Origin: Candidatus Amulumruptor caecigallinarius
Lineage (GTDB): Bacteria > Bacteroidota > Bacteroidia > Bacteroidales > Muribaculaceae
DNA: 64,000 nucleotides
NCBI GenBank assembly: GCA_944321825.1
Contig: CALUMU010000004.1
Location: 1-64,000 of the forward strand
Direction: 5' to 3'
The notes under the pieces are model-generated. The model was not told the origin of the DNA and did no database searches. It saw only the letters and a program-made list of their open reading frames with translations. Positions 24,567 through 34,765 of the stretch are shown piece by piece. Positions within the stretch are counted from its first letter, which is position 1. The number at the start of each line of letters is the position of its first letter. Position numbers and translations under genes: made by a program.

Positions 24567-25615
24567 AAAGAAATATAATCGACAGCAAGGCCACTCTGCT
24601 CGATGCTCTTGGTGCTATAAATGAGCTGTCAGGGCAGTTGATGACGCTGATAGTCACAGGAGACGACGGCAGGATGGTAGGTACGCTTACCGACGGCGAC
24701 ATCCGGCGGGCACTCATTGCCGGACGTAGCCTTGGTGCGTGTGTGACATGCGCCATGCAGCGCAGTTTCCGCTATTTGGATGCCGGGAATATCGATGTGG
24801 CTGCACTTGCGTCGTATCGACGTAAAGGCATAAGGATGATTCCTGTGCTTGATGCCGACGGCAGGGTCGTGCGTGTGCTTGACACTTCCAAGCAGTCCAC
24901 GTTGCTGCCTGTCCGTGCCATAGTGATGGCTGGAGGTCGTGGCGAAAGGCTGCGCCCGATGACGCTTACCACGCCTAAACCGTTGCTTAAAGTCGGCGAC
25001 AGAGCGATAATCGACTATAATATATCCATGCTCGCTGATGCCGGCATAACTGACATAACGGTCACAACCCATTACCTTGCCGAACAGATTGAGGCACATT
25101 TTGCCGAAGCGGTTTGTGGTGTGAAGGTGAAGTGTGTGCGTGAAGTGTCGCCTCTCGGCACCATCGGTGCTGTCTCTTTGGCCGATATTCCTGAGTCGGG
25201 TACTACTTTAGTGATGAACAGCGACCTGCTTACTACTTTGTCGCTTGAGGAGATGTGGCTGCATCACCGTGACACTGAAGCGATGCTTACTGTCGCCGCG
25301 ATACCATATACCATATCTGTGCCGTATGCTATATTGGAGACTGACGGATGCATGGTGAAGTCCTTTGTTGAGAAACCGTCGTATACGCATCATGCCAACG
25401 CTGGCATTTATCTGATTGACAATGCGTTACTTCGTCAGGTGCGCTCTGATACACGTACTGATGCCACGGATCTCATAGAGAGTGCGCTGGCGCAAAGGAT
25501 GCGTGTGTCGTTTTTCCCTATCAACGGTACATGGATCGACATCGGTGCTCCTAATGATTACGCACGCGCCCAAGAACTGATGCGTTACCACTCTGGCAAC
25601 AAGCAGGGCGTTTGA
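24563..25615 (+). CDS. CBS-domain sugar-1-phosphate nucleotidyltransferase (PtmE-like)
   Basis: A 350-residue two-part protein: residues 1-110 form a CBS pair (GTLTDGDIRRALIAG and IRMIPVLDADGRVV), residues 118-345 a nucleotidyltransferase with signature GGRGERLRPMTLTTPKP at 124-140, then VMNSDLL and FVEKPSYTHHANAGIYLI. This layout matches PtmE of Campylobacter, which makes GDP-glucosamine at the start of legionaminic acid synthesis, and other NDP-sugar synthases. The start ATG overlaps the NeuA-like stop (ATGA), so the two are coupled. The exact nucleotide and sugar are not predictable here. Confidence 0.82.
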   Translation: MKRNIIDSKATLLDALGAINELSGQLMTLIVTGDDGRMVGTLTDGDIRRALIAGRSLGACVTCAMQRSFRYLDAGNIDVAALASYRRKGIRMIPVLDADGRVVRVLDTSKQSTLLPVRAIVMAGGRGERLRPMTLTTPKPLLKVGDRAIIDYNISMLADAGITDITVTTHYLAEQIEAHFAEAVCGVKVKCVREVSPLGTIGAVSLADIPESGTTLVMNSDLLTTLSLEEMWLHHRDTEAMLTVAAIPYTISVPYAILETDGCMVKSFVEKPSYTHHANAGIYLIDNALLRQVRSDTRTDATDLIESALAQRMRVSFFPINGTWIDIGAPNDYARAQELMRYHSGNKQGV

Positions 25616-25651
25616 CTGTTGCAACTTATACACTTCTACTCAAAATAATTC

Positions 25652-26839
25652 ATGGCTGATTCCAATTTCATAGATTATGTAAAGATAATGTGCCGCTCGG
25701 GCAAGGGCGGGGCCGGTTCCCTTCACTTCCACAGGGCAAAATATGTGCCCAAAGGAGGTCCTGACGGAGGCGACGGCGGACGTGGGGGGCATATTATCCT
25801 CAAAGGCAACCGCAACATGTGGACTCTGCTCCCTCTCAAATTCCGCCGTCACATATTTGCCGGCAACGGCCAGAGCGGCAGCGGCGGCCGCAGTTTCGGC
25901 AAAGACGGTGAAGATGTGGTGGTGGAAGTCCCCTGCGGCACTGTCGTATTTGATGCCGAGACCGGCGACTATCTGTGCGAAGTGACAGATGACGGAGAGG
26001 AGGTGAAGCTCCTCAAAGGCGGTCGCGGCGGCCTTGGCAACTGGCATTTCAAGAGCGCGACAAACCGCACTCCCCGTTATGCACAGCCTGGAGAACCTGC
26101 CATAGAGAAGACCATAATACTGGAACTTAAGCTGCTTGCCGATGTCGGCCTTGTCGGATTCCCCAATGCCGGTAAGTCGACGTTGCTGTCATCGGTTTCT
26201 GCAGCCCGCCCTAAGATTGCCGATTATCCGTTCACTACCATGGAACCCCAGCTCGGTATCGTGGAATACCGTGGCAACCGTTCGTTTGTGATGGCAGATA
26301 TTCCCGGTATCATAGAGGGAGCGGCAGAGGGAAAGGGACTCGGACTGCGTTTCCTCCGTCACATAGAGCGCAATGCAGTGCTGCTGTTCATGATTCCTGC
26401 CGATGCTATCGACATCAAGGCGGAGTATGAAGTGCTGATAGGGGAGTTGCACAAGTTTAATCCGGAACTGGTCGACAAGCCCCGTGTGCTGGCCATATCC
26501 AAGAGCGACATGCTTGACGAAGAGCTGATGGAGGCTATGGAGCGGGAGCTCCCGCGTGACGTTCCCCACCAGTTCATTTCAGCAGTGACCGGTTTCGGAC
26601 TAACTGAACTCAAAGACAAACTGTGGTCGGCCATTACCGATGAGCGCAACCAGATTGCGACCTCTGACATCATCCACCGTCCGCTTGACAAGCACCACCG
26701 TGTCCGCGAGGAGGACGAGTTCATCTTTGAGCAGGCACCGCAGATGGAGCCTGACGATGATTATGACGACGGTTTTGACGATGACGATTTCGAGGAGATA
26801 GACGAATTCGACTATCCTACCGATGACATCAAATTATAG
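25652..26839 (+). CDS. obg: GTPase ObgE/CgtA
   Basis: An essential GTPase in late assembly of the 50S subunit and stress signalling. The N-terminal Obg glycine-rich fold (residues 1-158; [16 protein letters not shown]) precedes the G domain: G1 GFPNAGKS at 169-176, G3 DIPG at 216-219, and a G4-like SKSD further on. The C-terminal ~60 residues are a very acidic tail instead of the OCT domain of Bacillus, as usual in Bacteroidota. It is 36 bases after the nucleotidyltransferase gene and probably shares its transcript; the terminator is at 26888-26930. Confidence 0.96.
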   Translation: MADSNFIDYVKIMCRSGKGGAGSLHFHRAKYVPKGGPDGGDGGRGGHIILKGNRNMWTLLPLKFRRHIFAGNGQSGSGGRSFGKDGEDVVVEVPCGTVVFDAETGDYLCEVTDDGEEVKLLKGGRGGLGNWHFKSATNRTPRYAQPGEPAIEKTIILELKLLADVGLVGFPNAGKSTLLSSVSAARPKIADYPFTTMEPQLGIVEYRGNRSFVMADIPGIIEGAAEGKGLGLRFLRHIERNAVLLFMIPADAIDIKAEYEVLIGELHKFNPELVDKPRVLAISKSDMLDEELMEAMERELPRDVPHQFISAVTGFGLTELKDKLWSAITDERNQIATSDIIHRPLDKHHRVREEDEFIFEQAPQMEPDDDYDDGFDDDDFEEIDEFDYPTDDIKL

Positions 26840-26887
26840 AGTCATAAATTTAATTTGAACAGTTTCTTTGTCAGATATAGGCAATGA

Positions 26888-26930
26888 CAGAGCGTCCGCT
26901 GCAAATCAATGCAGCGGACGCTCTGTTATT
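26888..26930. terminator. Bidirectional terminator between obg and alaS
   Basis: A 15-bp perfect stem (26888-26902 with 26911-26925) with an 8-base loop lies between the convergent genes, followed by TTATT. Confidence 0.8.
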
Positions 26931-26946
26931 AGAATGATGGTTGTAA

Positions 26947-29568
26947 TCAATGTATTGCTTCAAGTATGGCTTGTGCTCCGGCTGATATGCCGTCGGCTTC
27001 TTTACCGCCGGCTTGGGCGAAGCCGGGCTGACCTCCGCCTCCGCCTTTGATGGCTTTGGCGGCTTCGCGTACTATATTCCCGGCGTTGAGACCGTGTGAC
27101 TTGACGAGGTCCTCGGTTATCATCAGGGTTAGCAGCGGCTTGCTGTTGGGGTCTACGGTCGCACCTACGAAGACTGTGTTTTCGGGCGACGCTGCTCGTA
27201 CAGCAAAGGCTACGTTCTTCACGACATCGGGTATTCGGATGCCGGTGAGCATCGCTGTCTTGATGCCGTTGACGGTTTTAGCATCTTCAAGCACTTTCTT
27301 TGCTATAGCGGCCACTCGTTCGTTGAAATAGTCCTCGACTTGTTTCTTCAGACCGGCATTTTCCTCGATAGACTTGCGGAGGGCTGTCAATATGTCAGGA
27401 GCGTTGTTAAACATCGTGGCTATTTCACGAAGCGTATCGGTCATTTCGTCTATGGCGTTCTCGACACGCGCCCCGGTGATGGCCTCTATGCGGCGTATTC
27501 CGGCTGCAATGCTGCTTTCGCTGATGATGCGTATCATGCCGATGTTGCCGGTGTTGTCGACGTGTGTGCCGCCGCACAGTTCCACAGAGTCGCCATATTT
27601 GATAACCCGCACTTCATCGCCGTATTTTTCGCCGAACAGCGCCATGGCTCCCATAGCGCGGGCTTCGGCGATAGGCATGTTGCGGTGTTCGTCGCGGGCT
27701 ATGGCTTTGCGCACTGCCGCGTTGGCTATATGCTCTACCTTGCGCAATTCCTCAGGTGTCACTTTCTGGAAGTGCGAGAAGTCGAAACGGAGCAGGTCGG
27801 GAGATACGAACGACCCTTTTTGCTCTACATGTTCGCCGAGTACCTGACGCAGCGCGTGGTGGAGGAGGTGGGTGGCTGTGTGGTTGGCCGATGTGGCTTG
27901 GCGTGCTTCCTCGTCGATGGCGGCCTCGAATGTCGCAGCCACGTCTGAGGGCAGTTTCTTGGTCAGATGTACTCCGATGCCGTTTTCACGCTTGGTGTCG
28001 TAGATTTCTACGGTTTCGTCACCGCATGTCAGAGTGCCACGGTCGCCTGTCTGGCCACCCATTTCGGCGTAAAACGGTGTCACAGAGAGTATGAGCTGGT
28101 AGTATTCCTTGCCTTTCTGCTTTACTTGGCGATAGCGTAGTATCTGGGTGGGGCAGTGGGTCGAATCGTAGCCTACAAATTCCGGCTCCCCTTCGTGTAC
28201 TGTCACCCAGTCGCCTGTCTCCATGGCGGCAGCATTGCGGGCGCGCTCCTTTTGCTGCTGCATCTCTGCGTCGAATCCGGCATGGTCGAGTGTCATGCCA
28301 TTTTCTTTCAGTATGAGTTCGGTAAGATCGAGGGGGAATCCGTAGGTGTCGTAAAGCACAAATGCTTCATGACCTGATATTTCTGTCTTGCCTTGCGCTT
28401 TGGCAGCGGCGATGGCATTGTCGAGCAGACGGATGCCGTTTTCCAAGGTGCGCAGGAATGAATCTTCCTCCTCCTTTATGACGCGCATGATGAGTTCGCG
28501 CTGTGCCGGCAGTTCCGGGTAGGCCTCGCCCATGCTCTCTATGAGGGTGTCGACGAGCTTGTAGATGAACGCTTGTTTCTGTCCAAGGAAAGTATAGGCG
28601 TAACGGACAGCGCGGCGCAGGATGCGGCGTATCACGTAGCCGGCTTTGGCATTGCTGGGAAGCTGCGAGTCGGCGATGGAGAACGATATGGTGCGGACAT
28701 GGTCGGCTATCACTCGCATGGCTATGTCGACCTTCTTGTCGTCGCCGTATTTCAGCCCGGTAAGGTTTGAAATCTTGCCGATGAGGGGTGTGAACACGTC
28801 GGTGTCATAATTGCTCTGCTTTCCTTGCAGGGCCATGCAGAGACGTTCGAATCCCATGCCGGTGTCGATAACCTTGGCAGGGAGTGGTTCGAGAGAGCCG
28901 TCGGCTTTGCGGTTGTACTGCATGAACACGAGATTCCATATCTCTATCACCTGCGGATGGTCGTGGTTGACGAGGTCGCGGCCCGGGGTCTGTGCGCGTT
29001 CGTCGTCGGAACGCAGGTCTATGTGTATCTCGCTGCACGGGCCGCATGGACCTGTATCGCCCATTTCCCAGAAATTGTCGTGTTTGTTGCCGTTGATGAT
29101 ATGGTCTGTGGGCAGATGTTTTTCCCAATATCCGGCAGCTTCGTCGTCGCGGCTGAGACCTTCTTCGGCAGAGCCCTCGAATACGGTGGCATACAGGCGG
29201 TCGGGATCCAAACGGAGGACATCCACCAAATATTCCCATGCCCAGTCAATGGCTTCTTTCTTGAAGTAGTCGCCAAATGACCAGTTGCCGAGCATTTCAA
29301 ACATGGTGTGGTGGTAGGTATCCATACCCACTTCCTCAAGGTCGTTGTGTTTGCCGCTCACGCGCAGGCATTTCTGCGAATCGGCGACACGACGCTCTTT
29401 CGCGGCCTTGTTGCCGAGTATGATGTCCTTAAACTGGTTCATGCCGGCGTTGGTAAACATCAGCGTGGGGTCATCTTTGATGACCATGGGGGCAGAGGGT
29501 ACAATCTTGTGTCCCTTGCTGCGGAAGAAATCTTTGAACGATTCGCGTATTTCCTTAGCTGTAAGCAT
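26947..29568 (-). CDS. alaS: Alanyl-tRNA synthetase
   Basis: Charges tRNA-Ala with alanine. The 873-residue protein has the class II catalytic core ([20 protein letters not shown]), the editing domain with zinc ligands His563, His567 (HTATH), Cys665 and His669 (CGGTH), and the C-terminal DHHA1 part with [15 protein letters not shown]. The start at 29568 ([11 protein letters not shown]) is the family start. The longer frame to 29619 is rejected because a TAAATTTG -7 box (29617-29624, minus strand) covers it. Confidence 0.97.
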   Translation of the reverse strand: MLTAKEIRESFKDFFRSKGHKIVPSAPMVIKDDPTLMFTNAGMNQFKDIILGNKAAKERRVADSQKCLRVSGKHNDLEEVGMDTYHHTMFEMLGNWSFGDYFKKEAIDWAWEYLVDVLRLDPDRLYATVFEGSAEEGLSRDDEAAGYWEKHLPTDHIINGNKHDNFWEMGDTGPCGPCSEIHIDLRSDDERAQTPGRDLVNHDHPQVIEIWNLVFMQYNRKADGSLEPLPAKVIDTGMGFERLCMALQGKQSNYDTDVFTPLIGKISNLTGLKYGDDKKVDIAMRVIADHVRTISFSIADSQLPSNAKAGYVIRRILRRAVRYAYTFLGQKQAFIYKLVDTLIESMGEAYPELPAQRELIMRVIKEEEDSFLRTLENGIRLLDNAIAAAKAQGKTEISGHEAFVLYDTYGFPLDLTELILKENGMTLDHAGFDAEMQQQKERARNAAAMETGDWVTVHEGEPEFVGYDSTHCPTQILRYRQVKQKGKEYYQLILSVTPFYAEMGGQTGDRGTLTCGDETVEIYDTKRENGIGVHLTKKLPSDVAATFEAAIDEEARQATSANHTATHLLHHALRQVLGEHVEQKGSFVSPDLLRFDFSHFQKVTPEELRKVEHIANAAVRKAIARDEHRNMPIAEARAMGAMALFGEKYGDEVRVIKYGDSVELCGGTHVDNTGNIGMIRIISESSIAAGIRRIEAITGARVENAIDEMTDTLREIATMFNNAPDILTALRKSIEENAGLKKQVEDYFNERVAAIAKKVLEDAKTVNGIKTAMLTGIRIPDVVKNVAFAVRAASPENTVFVGATVDPNSKPLLTLMITEDLVKSHGLNAGNIVREAAKAIKGGGGGQPGFAQAGGKEADGISAGAQAILEAIH

Positions 29569-29616
29569 ATTGCAATGTCGATTCGAGTATAAGCTCTTTT
29601 GTCGTGAAATTTTGTG

Positions 29617-29624
29617 CAAATTTA
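29617..29624 (-). promoter_or_regulatory. Probable -7 box of alaS
   Basis: TAAATTTG on the minus strand, about 50 bases before the start; no clear -33 TTG. Confidence 0.4.
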
Positions 29625-29812
29625 CGCATTTTACCCGAAATAACCGCCGCCAGCCACGCCATTTCGCAAATCACACTTTTTCAAGCGAATGACGCTGATG
29701 GCTGTACACTTTTTCAAACGAATAGAATATACCCAGCTGTCGCAACAATTTGTCTATTTGAGATGTTATAATATTAAATAAGAATATTAACGTAACATAT
29801 ACAAAACATAAT

Positions 29813-30136
29813 ATGAGCGAATTTACAGACATTATCGGCCAATCGAAACTGACGTTGGTCGACTTTTATGCTACATGGTGCGGCCCTTGCAAGATGCAGG
29901 CTCCGATACTTGAATACGTGAAAAACAGAGTAGGCGACAAAGCGAATGTCATAAAAATCGATGTGGATAAGAATCAAGATCTCGCCCGCCAGTATCGCGT
30001 CCAGTCAATCCCGACTCTTATTGCATTTCGCGACGGTGAACCAGTCTGGCGCGGCGCGGGGCTGCATCAAGCCGACCAGCTTGTAGCCAAAATCAATGAA
30101 CTTCTTAATGTCAAAGACTGGGATATCGACCGGTAG
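29813..30136 (+). CDS. Thioredoxin
   Basis: A cytoplasmic thiol-disulfide reductant. The 107-residue protein has the canonical active site WCGPC at residues 22-26, the cis-proline region QSIPTLIAF, and no signal peptide. Followed after 8 bases by a second thioredoxin-like gene, so both probably form one operon. Confidence 0.92.
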   Translation: MSEFTDIIGQSKLTLVDFYATWCGPCKMQAPILEYVKNRVGDKANVIKIDVDKNQDLARQYRVQSIPTLIAFRDGEPVWRGAGLHQADQLVAKINELLNVKDWDIDR

Positions 30137-30144
30137 CAGCCATT

Positions 30145-30453
30145 ATGCCCGACCTTAAGAATACGCTGACTGCGGCACTCAGCGAGCCACGGCCCACGCT
30201 CGTGGAGTTTTATGCCGACTGGTGTCCTCATTGCCGCCGCATGAACCCCATCGTTGACGAACTCCGGCAGATTGTCAGTAATAAAGTTAGTATCATACAG
30301 ATCGAGGGAGATGGCAACCCTGGATTGATGGATCAATATCGTGTCAATTCGTACCCGACATGGCTGCTCTTCAAAAATGGCCAGGAGGTATGGCGTGACG
30401 GCGGTGAAAAGCCGCTCGGTGACTTGCGGGATATGATTGACCGTTTCGTCTGA
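30145..30453 (+). CDS. Thioredoxin-like protein with CPHC active site
   Basis: A 102-residue thioredoxin-fold protein with active site WCPHC at 26-30, the Pro-His dipeptide of oxidising DsbA rather than Gly-Pro of thioredoxin, and the cis-proline region NSYPTWLLF. It lacks a signal peptide, so it should be cytoplasmic. The more oxidising dipeptide suggests a different redox potential from its neighbour; the substrate is unknown. Confidence 0.82.
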   Translation: MPDLKNTLTAALSEPRPTLVEFYADWCPHCRRMNPIVDELRQIVSNKVSIIQIEGDGNPGLMDQYRVNSYPTWLLFKNGQEVWRDGGEKPLGDLRDMIDRFV

Positions 30454-30505
30454 AATTTAAAGCTTTTAACGATCTTAATGCCCTGATAAGAGATTAGTGG
30501 TAGCA

Positions 30506-30545
30506 AAAAGTCCCGGCTCTGCCTCAGTTGCAGAGCCGGGATTCT
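30506..30545 (-). terminator. Terminator between the thioredoxin pair and the barrel gene
   Basis: tcccggctctgc (30511-30522) pairs with gcagagccggga (30530-30541). Read on the minus strand it is followed by CTTTTTGC, so it mainly ends the leftward barrel gene; it also closes the rightward thioredoxin operon. Confidence 0.75.
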
Positions 30546-30580
30546 CATCCATTATATTTATATATGAGGGGAGGTATCGA

Positions 30581-31342
30581 TTAGAATACGTATCCGAGAG
30601 TCACCTTGAGGTTGCCGGTGTTGATTTTGGCGGTTTCGCTTTCACCGTCATAGGTGTATTTGTGGCTGTATGCCGGGATGAAGTCTGTGCCATACTGTAC
30701 ACCGAGGTATATAGGCTTGTACTGGAAGCCTACGCCTACATGCCATCCCATCTGGAAACGGTTCCATGTCGCGTCCTTGTCGCCCATCGCATCTTCACTG
30801 TCATCAAATACGCTGATCCAGTCCTGTTCGTCGTTCCACTCCTTCACACCTTCGGGGTCATAGCTGGCATCTACCTGCATTTTTTGTTTCCACACGAAGT
30901 GTACCTTGAAGTTGAGGCCGAGATATGGTGCGATGGAGAAGTCGTCGCTTACGGCAAATTTCCATGCTACATTGACAGGAACCTGCATGTTGATGTTGTT
31001 AAACTTTTCCTTGTACTGGATCCAGTCACTATCGCTGTCATAGTCCTTATCCCAATTTTTGGTGCTGAAGTTGAAGTCGAAGTTGAGACCTGTCTCGATG
31101 TAAAGAGGCAGATTTTCGCTTACGCTGAAACCGTGGATATAGTCGATACCTACGCCGTTGAGTCCGAAATTGCTGTCGTTGTCGTAAGCGTCATTGAAGC
31201 CGTAGTGGGTGTTGTTGTATGAGATGCCTATACGGTTGTAATCCTTGATGTCGTTGGCCGACATGGCGGAGTCGGATGCACGCTGTGCGGATAGCGACAT
31301 GACGCAGCTTGCGCATGCCAGAGTGAGTAATACTTTTTTCAT
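30581..31342 (-). CDS. Outer-membrane beta-barrel protein
   Basis: A 253-residue protein with signal peptide (MKKVLLTLACASCVMSLSAQ) followed by alternating hydrophobic/aromatic strands (RIGISYNN, GVGIDYIHG, LPLYIETGLNF) and a terminal strand ending in phenylalanine (LKVTLGYVF). This is the small 'porin family / OMP_b-brl' type of Bacteroidota. A large polar insert around residues 150-195 probably forms an extracellular loop. The substrate is unknown. Confidence 0.75.
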   Translation of the reverse strand: MKKVLLTLACASCVMSLSAQRASDSAMSANDIKDYNRIGISYNNTHYGFNDAYDNDSNFGLNGVGIDYIHGFSVSENLPLYIETGLNFDFNFSTKNWDKDYDSDSDWIQYKEKFNNINMQVPVNVAWKFAVSDDFSIAPYLGLNFKVHFVWKQKMQVDASYDPEGVKEWNDEQDWISVFDDSEDAMGDKDATWNRFQMGWHVGVGFQYKPIYLGVQYGTDFIPAYSHKYTYDGESETAKINTGNLKVTLGYVF

Positions 31343-31411
31343 AACTTAAATTGATTAATTAGATCGGATTATCGAAAAAATGGATTCATATTAATATGTC
31401 GTGATGGTCTA

Positions 31412-32431
31412 TCATAGATTGAAATCCATCTGCCATACGTTGTAGAGGCCTTTTTTTGCTGTGCCGCGCTCTGATACAAAGTATATCGACTTGCCGTCAG
31501 GAGCCCATATGGCGGAAAGGTCGTTGCCGGGATGGAATGTCAGCTGGGTGAGCTGAGTGCCGTCGGTACGTACCACGAAGATGTCGGTGTTGAGGTCTTT
31601 GTGTTTCTCAGACCGTGATGTGCCTGTGACAAGCAGCCACTGGCCGTTAGGGCTGAGCTGAGGAGTTGTGAAGCTGCGCTCAGGCAGTCCTAAAATGAGT
31701 TCTTCGACACCGGTATTAAGATTGAGACGCCATATCTCGCTCTCTTTCTTGTCAGTAAAGCGTGCACAATATACTACGTCGGGGTTACGTGGGTCCAGCA
31801 CAGGTGTCATGCCTCGCGAATAGTTTGAAAACAGATTGTTTTTTCTGTCCCAGCTCCATAAAGAATATGCGCCATACCCTTCGCCCCTATGGAAATAGAT
31901 ATGGTTGTTGTCTTTAGTTATCTGTCCGGCAAAATCATTATCGGTGCCGTTTGACACTTGACGTACTACATTGCCCTGCACAGCATCTACAAGATAGATG
32001 CCATAGTGGCCGCTGCGCCACTCAGTGAAGCAGATAGTGGAGCCGTCAGGGCTGAGAGTGAAGTCGCGTACATTAGTGCGGAATGTACGCTGTACGCTTG
32101 AACCCCCGCGTCGTGCATCCTTGACCATCACGTTGGTTGTGCCGTTTTTGTTGTTTATATATGCGAGTCTTTTGCCGTCGGGGGTGATGGCAATCTGAGG
32201 ATTTACCCACCAGTCCACCTTATTTCCTTTGCTGCCACCAAATTTGAATATACTTTTCTTGGCCGGGAACACAGAGCTTACAGCATCGGCATCTTCAGTG
32301 ATGCGCTCAAATTTGATACCTCCTTCTTCAGGTACGGAAACGAGGGAGTAGTCTATTTTTGCACTGTTCGCTGTGAGCGCCATAGTACCTGTAATGCAGG
32401 TAATTGCTATATTTCTTAGTTTTCTCATCAT
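31412..32431 (-). CDS. Secreted TolB-like beta-propeller protein
   Basis: A 339-residue protein with signal peptide (to about NSAK, residue 24) and PD40/WD40-like propeller blades with the repeated pattern ITPDGKRLAY, LSPDGSTICF, LSPNGQWLLV and WAPDGKSIYFVSERG. These are TolB C-domain-type repeats used for protein-protein contacts in the periplasm. The N-terminal TolB domain is absent, and no tol-pal genes are near, so its role is unknown. A TACCTTTG box lies upstream on the minus strand (32482-32489). Confidence 0.75.
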   Translation of the reverse strand: MMRKLRNIAITCITGTMALTANSAKIDYSLVSVPEEGGIKFERITEDADAVSSVFPAKKSIFKFGGSKGNKVDWWVNPQIAITPDGKRLAYINNKNGTTNVMVKDARRGGSSVQRTFRTNVRDFTLSPDGSTICFTEWRSGHYGIYLVDAVQGNVVRQVSNGTDNDFAGQITKDNNHIYFHRGEGYGAYSLWSWDRKNNLFSNYSRGMTPVLDPRNPDVVYCARFTDKKESEIWRLNLNTGVEELILGLPERSFTTPQLSPNGQWLLVTGTSRSEKHKDLNTDIFVVRTDGTQLTQLTFHPGNDLSAIWAPDGKSIYFVSERGTAKKGLYNVWQMDFNL

Positions 32432-32481
32432 AAATATGTTGTTGTCTGATGGATTGTATCTATTGTTTTATAATTCCGTCA

Positions 32482-32489
32482 CAAAGGTA
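32482..32489 (-). promoter_or_regulatory. Probable -7 box of the propeller gene
   Basis: TACCTTTG on the minus strand, about 50 bases before the start codon. Confidence 0.45.
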
Positions 32490-32578
32490 AACATTTATTA
32501 GCAAATCACCCCCCTAAGTATAAATTATGTTAAATCGCTATTTGAGCGATGAGTTATGTTTCTGTAGATATATAATAT

Positions 32579-32616
32579 TATACCCGTCCGTGCTATTAAT
32601 TGCACGGACGGGTATA
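32579..32616. terminator. Terminator after tsf
   Basis: tacccgtccgtgc and gcacggacgggta form a perfect stem around tattaatt. It lies just downstream of tsf (minus strand); the following bases are AT-rich but without a long T-run. Confidence 0.6.
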
Positions 32617-32657
32617 ACTTTATTGGGGATATGTTCCCTCCCTTTTAGGTGGGCTAA

Positions 32658-33650
32658 TTAGTCTTCGTTGAGGTTGACACGCTTGAATGATACAGCCACG
32701 AGTCCTTTCTGCGACTGTTCGAGGAACTGGCCGATGGTCATAGACGCGTCTTTTACATACTCCTGCTCCATGAGGCATGACTCCTTGAAGAATTTGTTGA
32801 GACGGCCCTTGGTGATATTTTCAATCATCTGCTGGGGGAGGTTTGCAGCCTTGGCCTCAGATGTCTCTTTTATAATCTGGCGAGCCTTGTCTGCTTCTTC
32901 CTGGGTGATCCAGCCTTTGGCCATGTTGGACTCGATATGCGATTCGGAGTCTACATGTGCGGGATTGATACCGGCTTTCTTGAGGGCTGCCTCTACGGCC
33001 TTCATTATCTGCTCTTCCTTGGTCTTCTCGATAGCGACGTTACGCTCGCTTTCGATGATGTTTGCGGGGACGCTGTCGCGGTCTACTGCCACGGGGTTCA
33101 TCGATGCAACCTGCATAGCCACGTCACGGCCTACCTGATAGTCTACATCGGCGAGGTTGAAGCCGACGATGGTTGAGAGCTTGTTGCCCTGGTGGTTGTA
33201 AGAGGTTACCGATGCAGCCTCGATGCATTCATAGGCACCGATTTCCATCTTTTCACCAGTCTTGCCTACCTCTTCGACGATGAGGTCTTCAACTTTCTTG
33301 CCGTCGATGGCGAGAGCCTTGAGTTCGTCAAGTGTCTTGACTTTGTTGGCTACAGCTGCATCAAGGAGCTTCTGGGTGAGTGCTACGAAGCCGGCGTTTT
33401 TAGCCACGAAGTCTGTCTCACACTTGAGGGCAACGATTGCGGCAAAGCCGTTCTCGTTTTTAGCGAGTACGCAACCCTCAGATGCCTGACGGTCTTCGCG
33501 CTTCGCTGCTACAGCCTGACCCTTCTTGCGGAGGATTTCTACAGCTGCTTCTATGTCGCCGTTAGTTTCGGCGAGTGCTTTTTTGCAGTCCATCAGGCCT
33601 GCGCTTGTGAGGTGGCGCAGCTTGGTGATTTCTGCCATTGTTACTGCCAT
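32658..33650 (-). CDS. tsf: Elongation factor Ts
   Basis: EF-Ts exchanges GDP for GTP on EF-Tu. The 330-residue product starts MAVTMAEITKLRHLTSAG, contains the TDFVAKN motif used to contact EF-Tu (about residue 80), and ends in a C-terminal domain with the VSFKRVNL strand. An upstream in-frame ATG (33704) is rejected, as the family start is MAVTMA. It is the last gene of the rplM-rpsI-rpsB-tsf cluster. Confidence 0.96.
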   Translation of the reverse strand: MAVTMAEITKLRHLTSAGLMDCKKALAETNGDIEAAVEILRKKGQAVAAKREDRQASEGCVLAKNENGFAAIVALKCETDFVAKNAGFVALTQKLLDAAVANKVKTLDELKALAIDGKKVEDLIVEEVGKTGEKMEIGAYECIEAASVTSYNHQGNKLSTIVGFNLADVDYQVGRDVAMQVASMNPVAVDRDSVPANIIESERNVAIEKTKEEQIMKAVEAALKKAGINPAHVDSESHIESNMAKGWITQEEADKARQIIKETSEAKAANLPQQMIENITKGRLNKFFKESCLMEQEYVKDASMTIGQFLEQSQKGLVAVSFKRVNLNED

Positions 33651-33769
33651 AGTAGTGGGGAGATTTTTATGATGATGGAGTGCCGGAGTCCGACACTCCA
33701 TCAAGGTTAGACAATTTAGGTTTTAGAGTGTAAAAGAAGTTGACTCCAGTGCACTCTTAAAGGTAGGGA

Positions 33770-34582
33770 TTACTCTGCTGCTTCGGCTTTGGGAGCTTCG
33801 GTAGCTTCTTCCTTGCGCTGTACGCGACGACGCTCACGCTTGGGAGCGGCCTCTTCAGCCTGCTCTGCGGCAGCCTGGGAGTCGGCCTTCTCTACTTTGC
33901 GCTCTTCGAGACCCTCGTTGATGGCGGCGCATACAGTGTCGAGGATGAGTTCGATCGACTTGCTTGCGTCATCGTTGGCGGGGATTACGAAATCCACGTT
34001 GGTGGGATCGCTGTTGGTGTCGACCATCGCGAACACGGGGATGCCCAGACGGTTAGCCTCAGCTACTGCGATGTGTTCTTTGCATACGTCGATGACGAAG
34101 AGAGCCGAGGGGAGGCGGTTGAGGTCAGCGATAGAGCCGAGGTTCTTCTCGAGCTTTGCGCGCTGGCGGGTAATCTGGAGCTTCTCGCGCTTTGAGAGGT
34201 TGTCAAATGTGCCGTCCTTTGACATCTTGTCGATGGAAGCCATCTTCTTGACAGCCTTGCGGATGGTGGGGAAGTTGGTGAGCATACCGCCGGGCCAGCG
34301 TTCGATCACATAGGGCATGTTGATTGACTGGGCTTTGTCGGCTACTACCTGTTTGGCCTGTTTTTTGGTTGCGACGAAGAGTACTTTCTTGCCGCTTTTT
34401 ACGATATTCTTCAGAGCGGCTGCGGCTTCGTCGAGCTTGGCAGCTGTCTTATAGAGGTCGATGATGTGGATACCGTTGCGCTCCATGAAGATATAGGGCG
34501 CCATTGCAGGATTCCATTTGCGTTTGAGGTGGCCGAAGTGGCATCCTGCTTCGAGGAGTTGGTCAAATGTTGGTGTTGACAT
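33770..34582 (-). CDS. rpsB: 30S ribosomal protein S2
   Basis: S2 is the last protein to bind the 30S subunit. The 270-residue product begins MSTPTFDQLLEAGCHFGHLKRKWNPAM, includes the family signatures IIDLYKTAAKLDEA and NRLPSALFVIDVCKEHIAVAEA, and ends in a Glu/Ala/Arg-rich tail after ERRKVEKAD-type sequence. The longer frame to 34624 is discarded on family grounds. Confidence 0.96.
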   Translation of the reverse strand: MSTPTFDQLLEAGCHFGHLKRKWNPAMAPYIFMERNGIHIIDLYKTAAKLDEAAAALKNIVKSGKKVLFVATKKQAKQVVADKAQSINMPYVIERWPGGMLTNFPTIRKAVKKMASIDKMSKDGTFDNLSKREKLQITRQRAKLEKNLGSIADLNRLPSALFVIDVCKEHIAVAEANRLGIPVFAMVDTNSDPTNVDFVIPANDDASKSIELILDTVCAAINEGLEERKVEKADSQAAAEQAEEAAPKRERRRVQRKEEATEAPKAEAAE

Positions 34583-34765
34583 TTTTGTTTTTTGATGTGG
34601 TTTACGTTCTTCTGATTTATACAACCCGGAAGTAGGGAACGCAGGTCCATCTTCAGGGTTTAGATACTAAACACGTTGCTATTCAAGCAGCATCTTCATG
34701 CGCTGATTGCAAATTCGGTGCGTAAATACCTGGGTGCCGGCGGCATATGTGCCGCAACACGGATA

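Noticed and set aside
27340-27948. A 202-residue plus-strand frame opposite alaS
   Set aside because: It is the complement of a strongly conserved synthetase domain.
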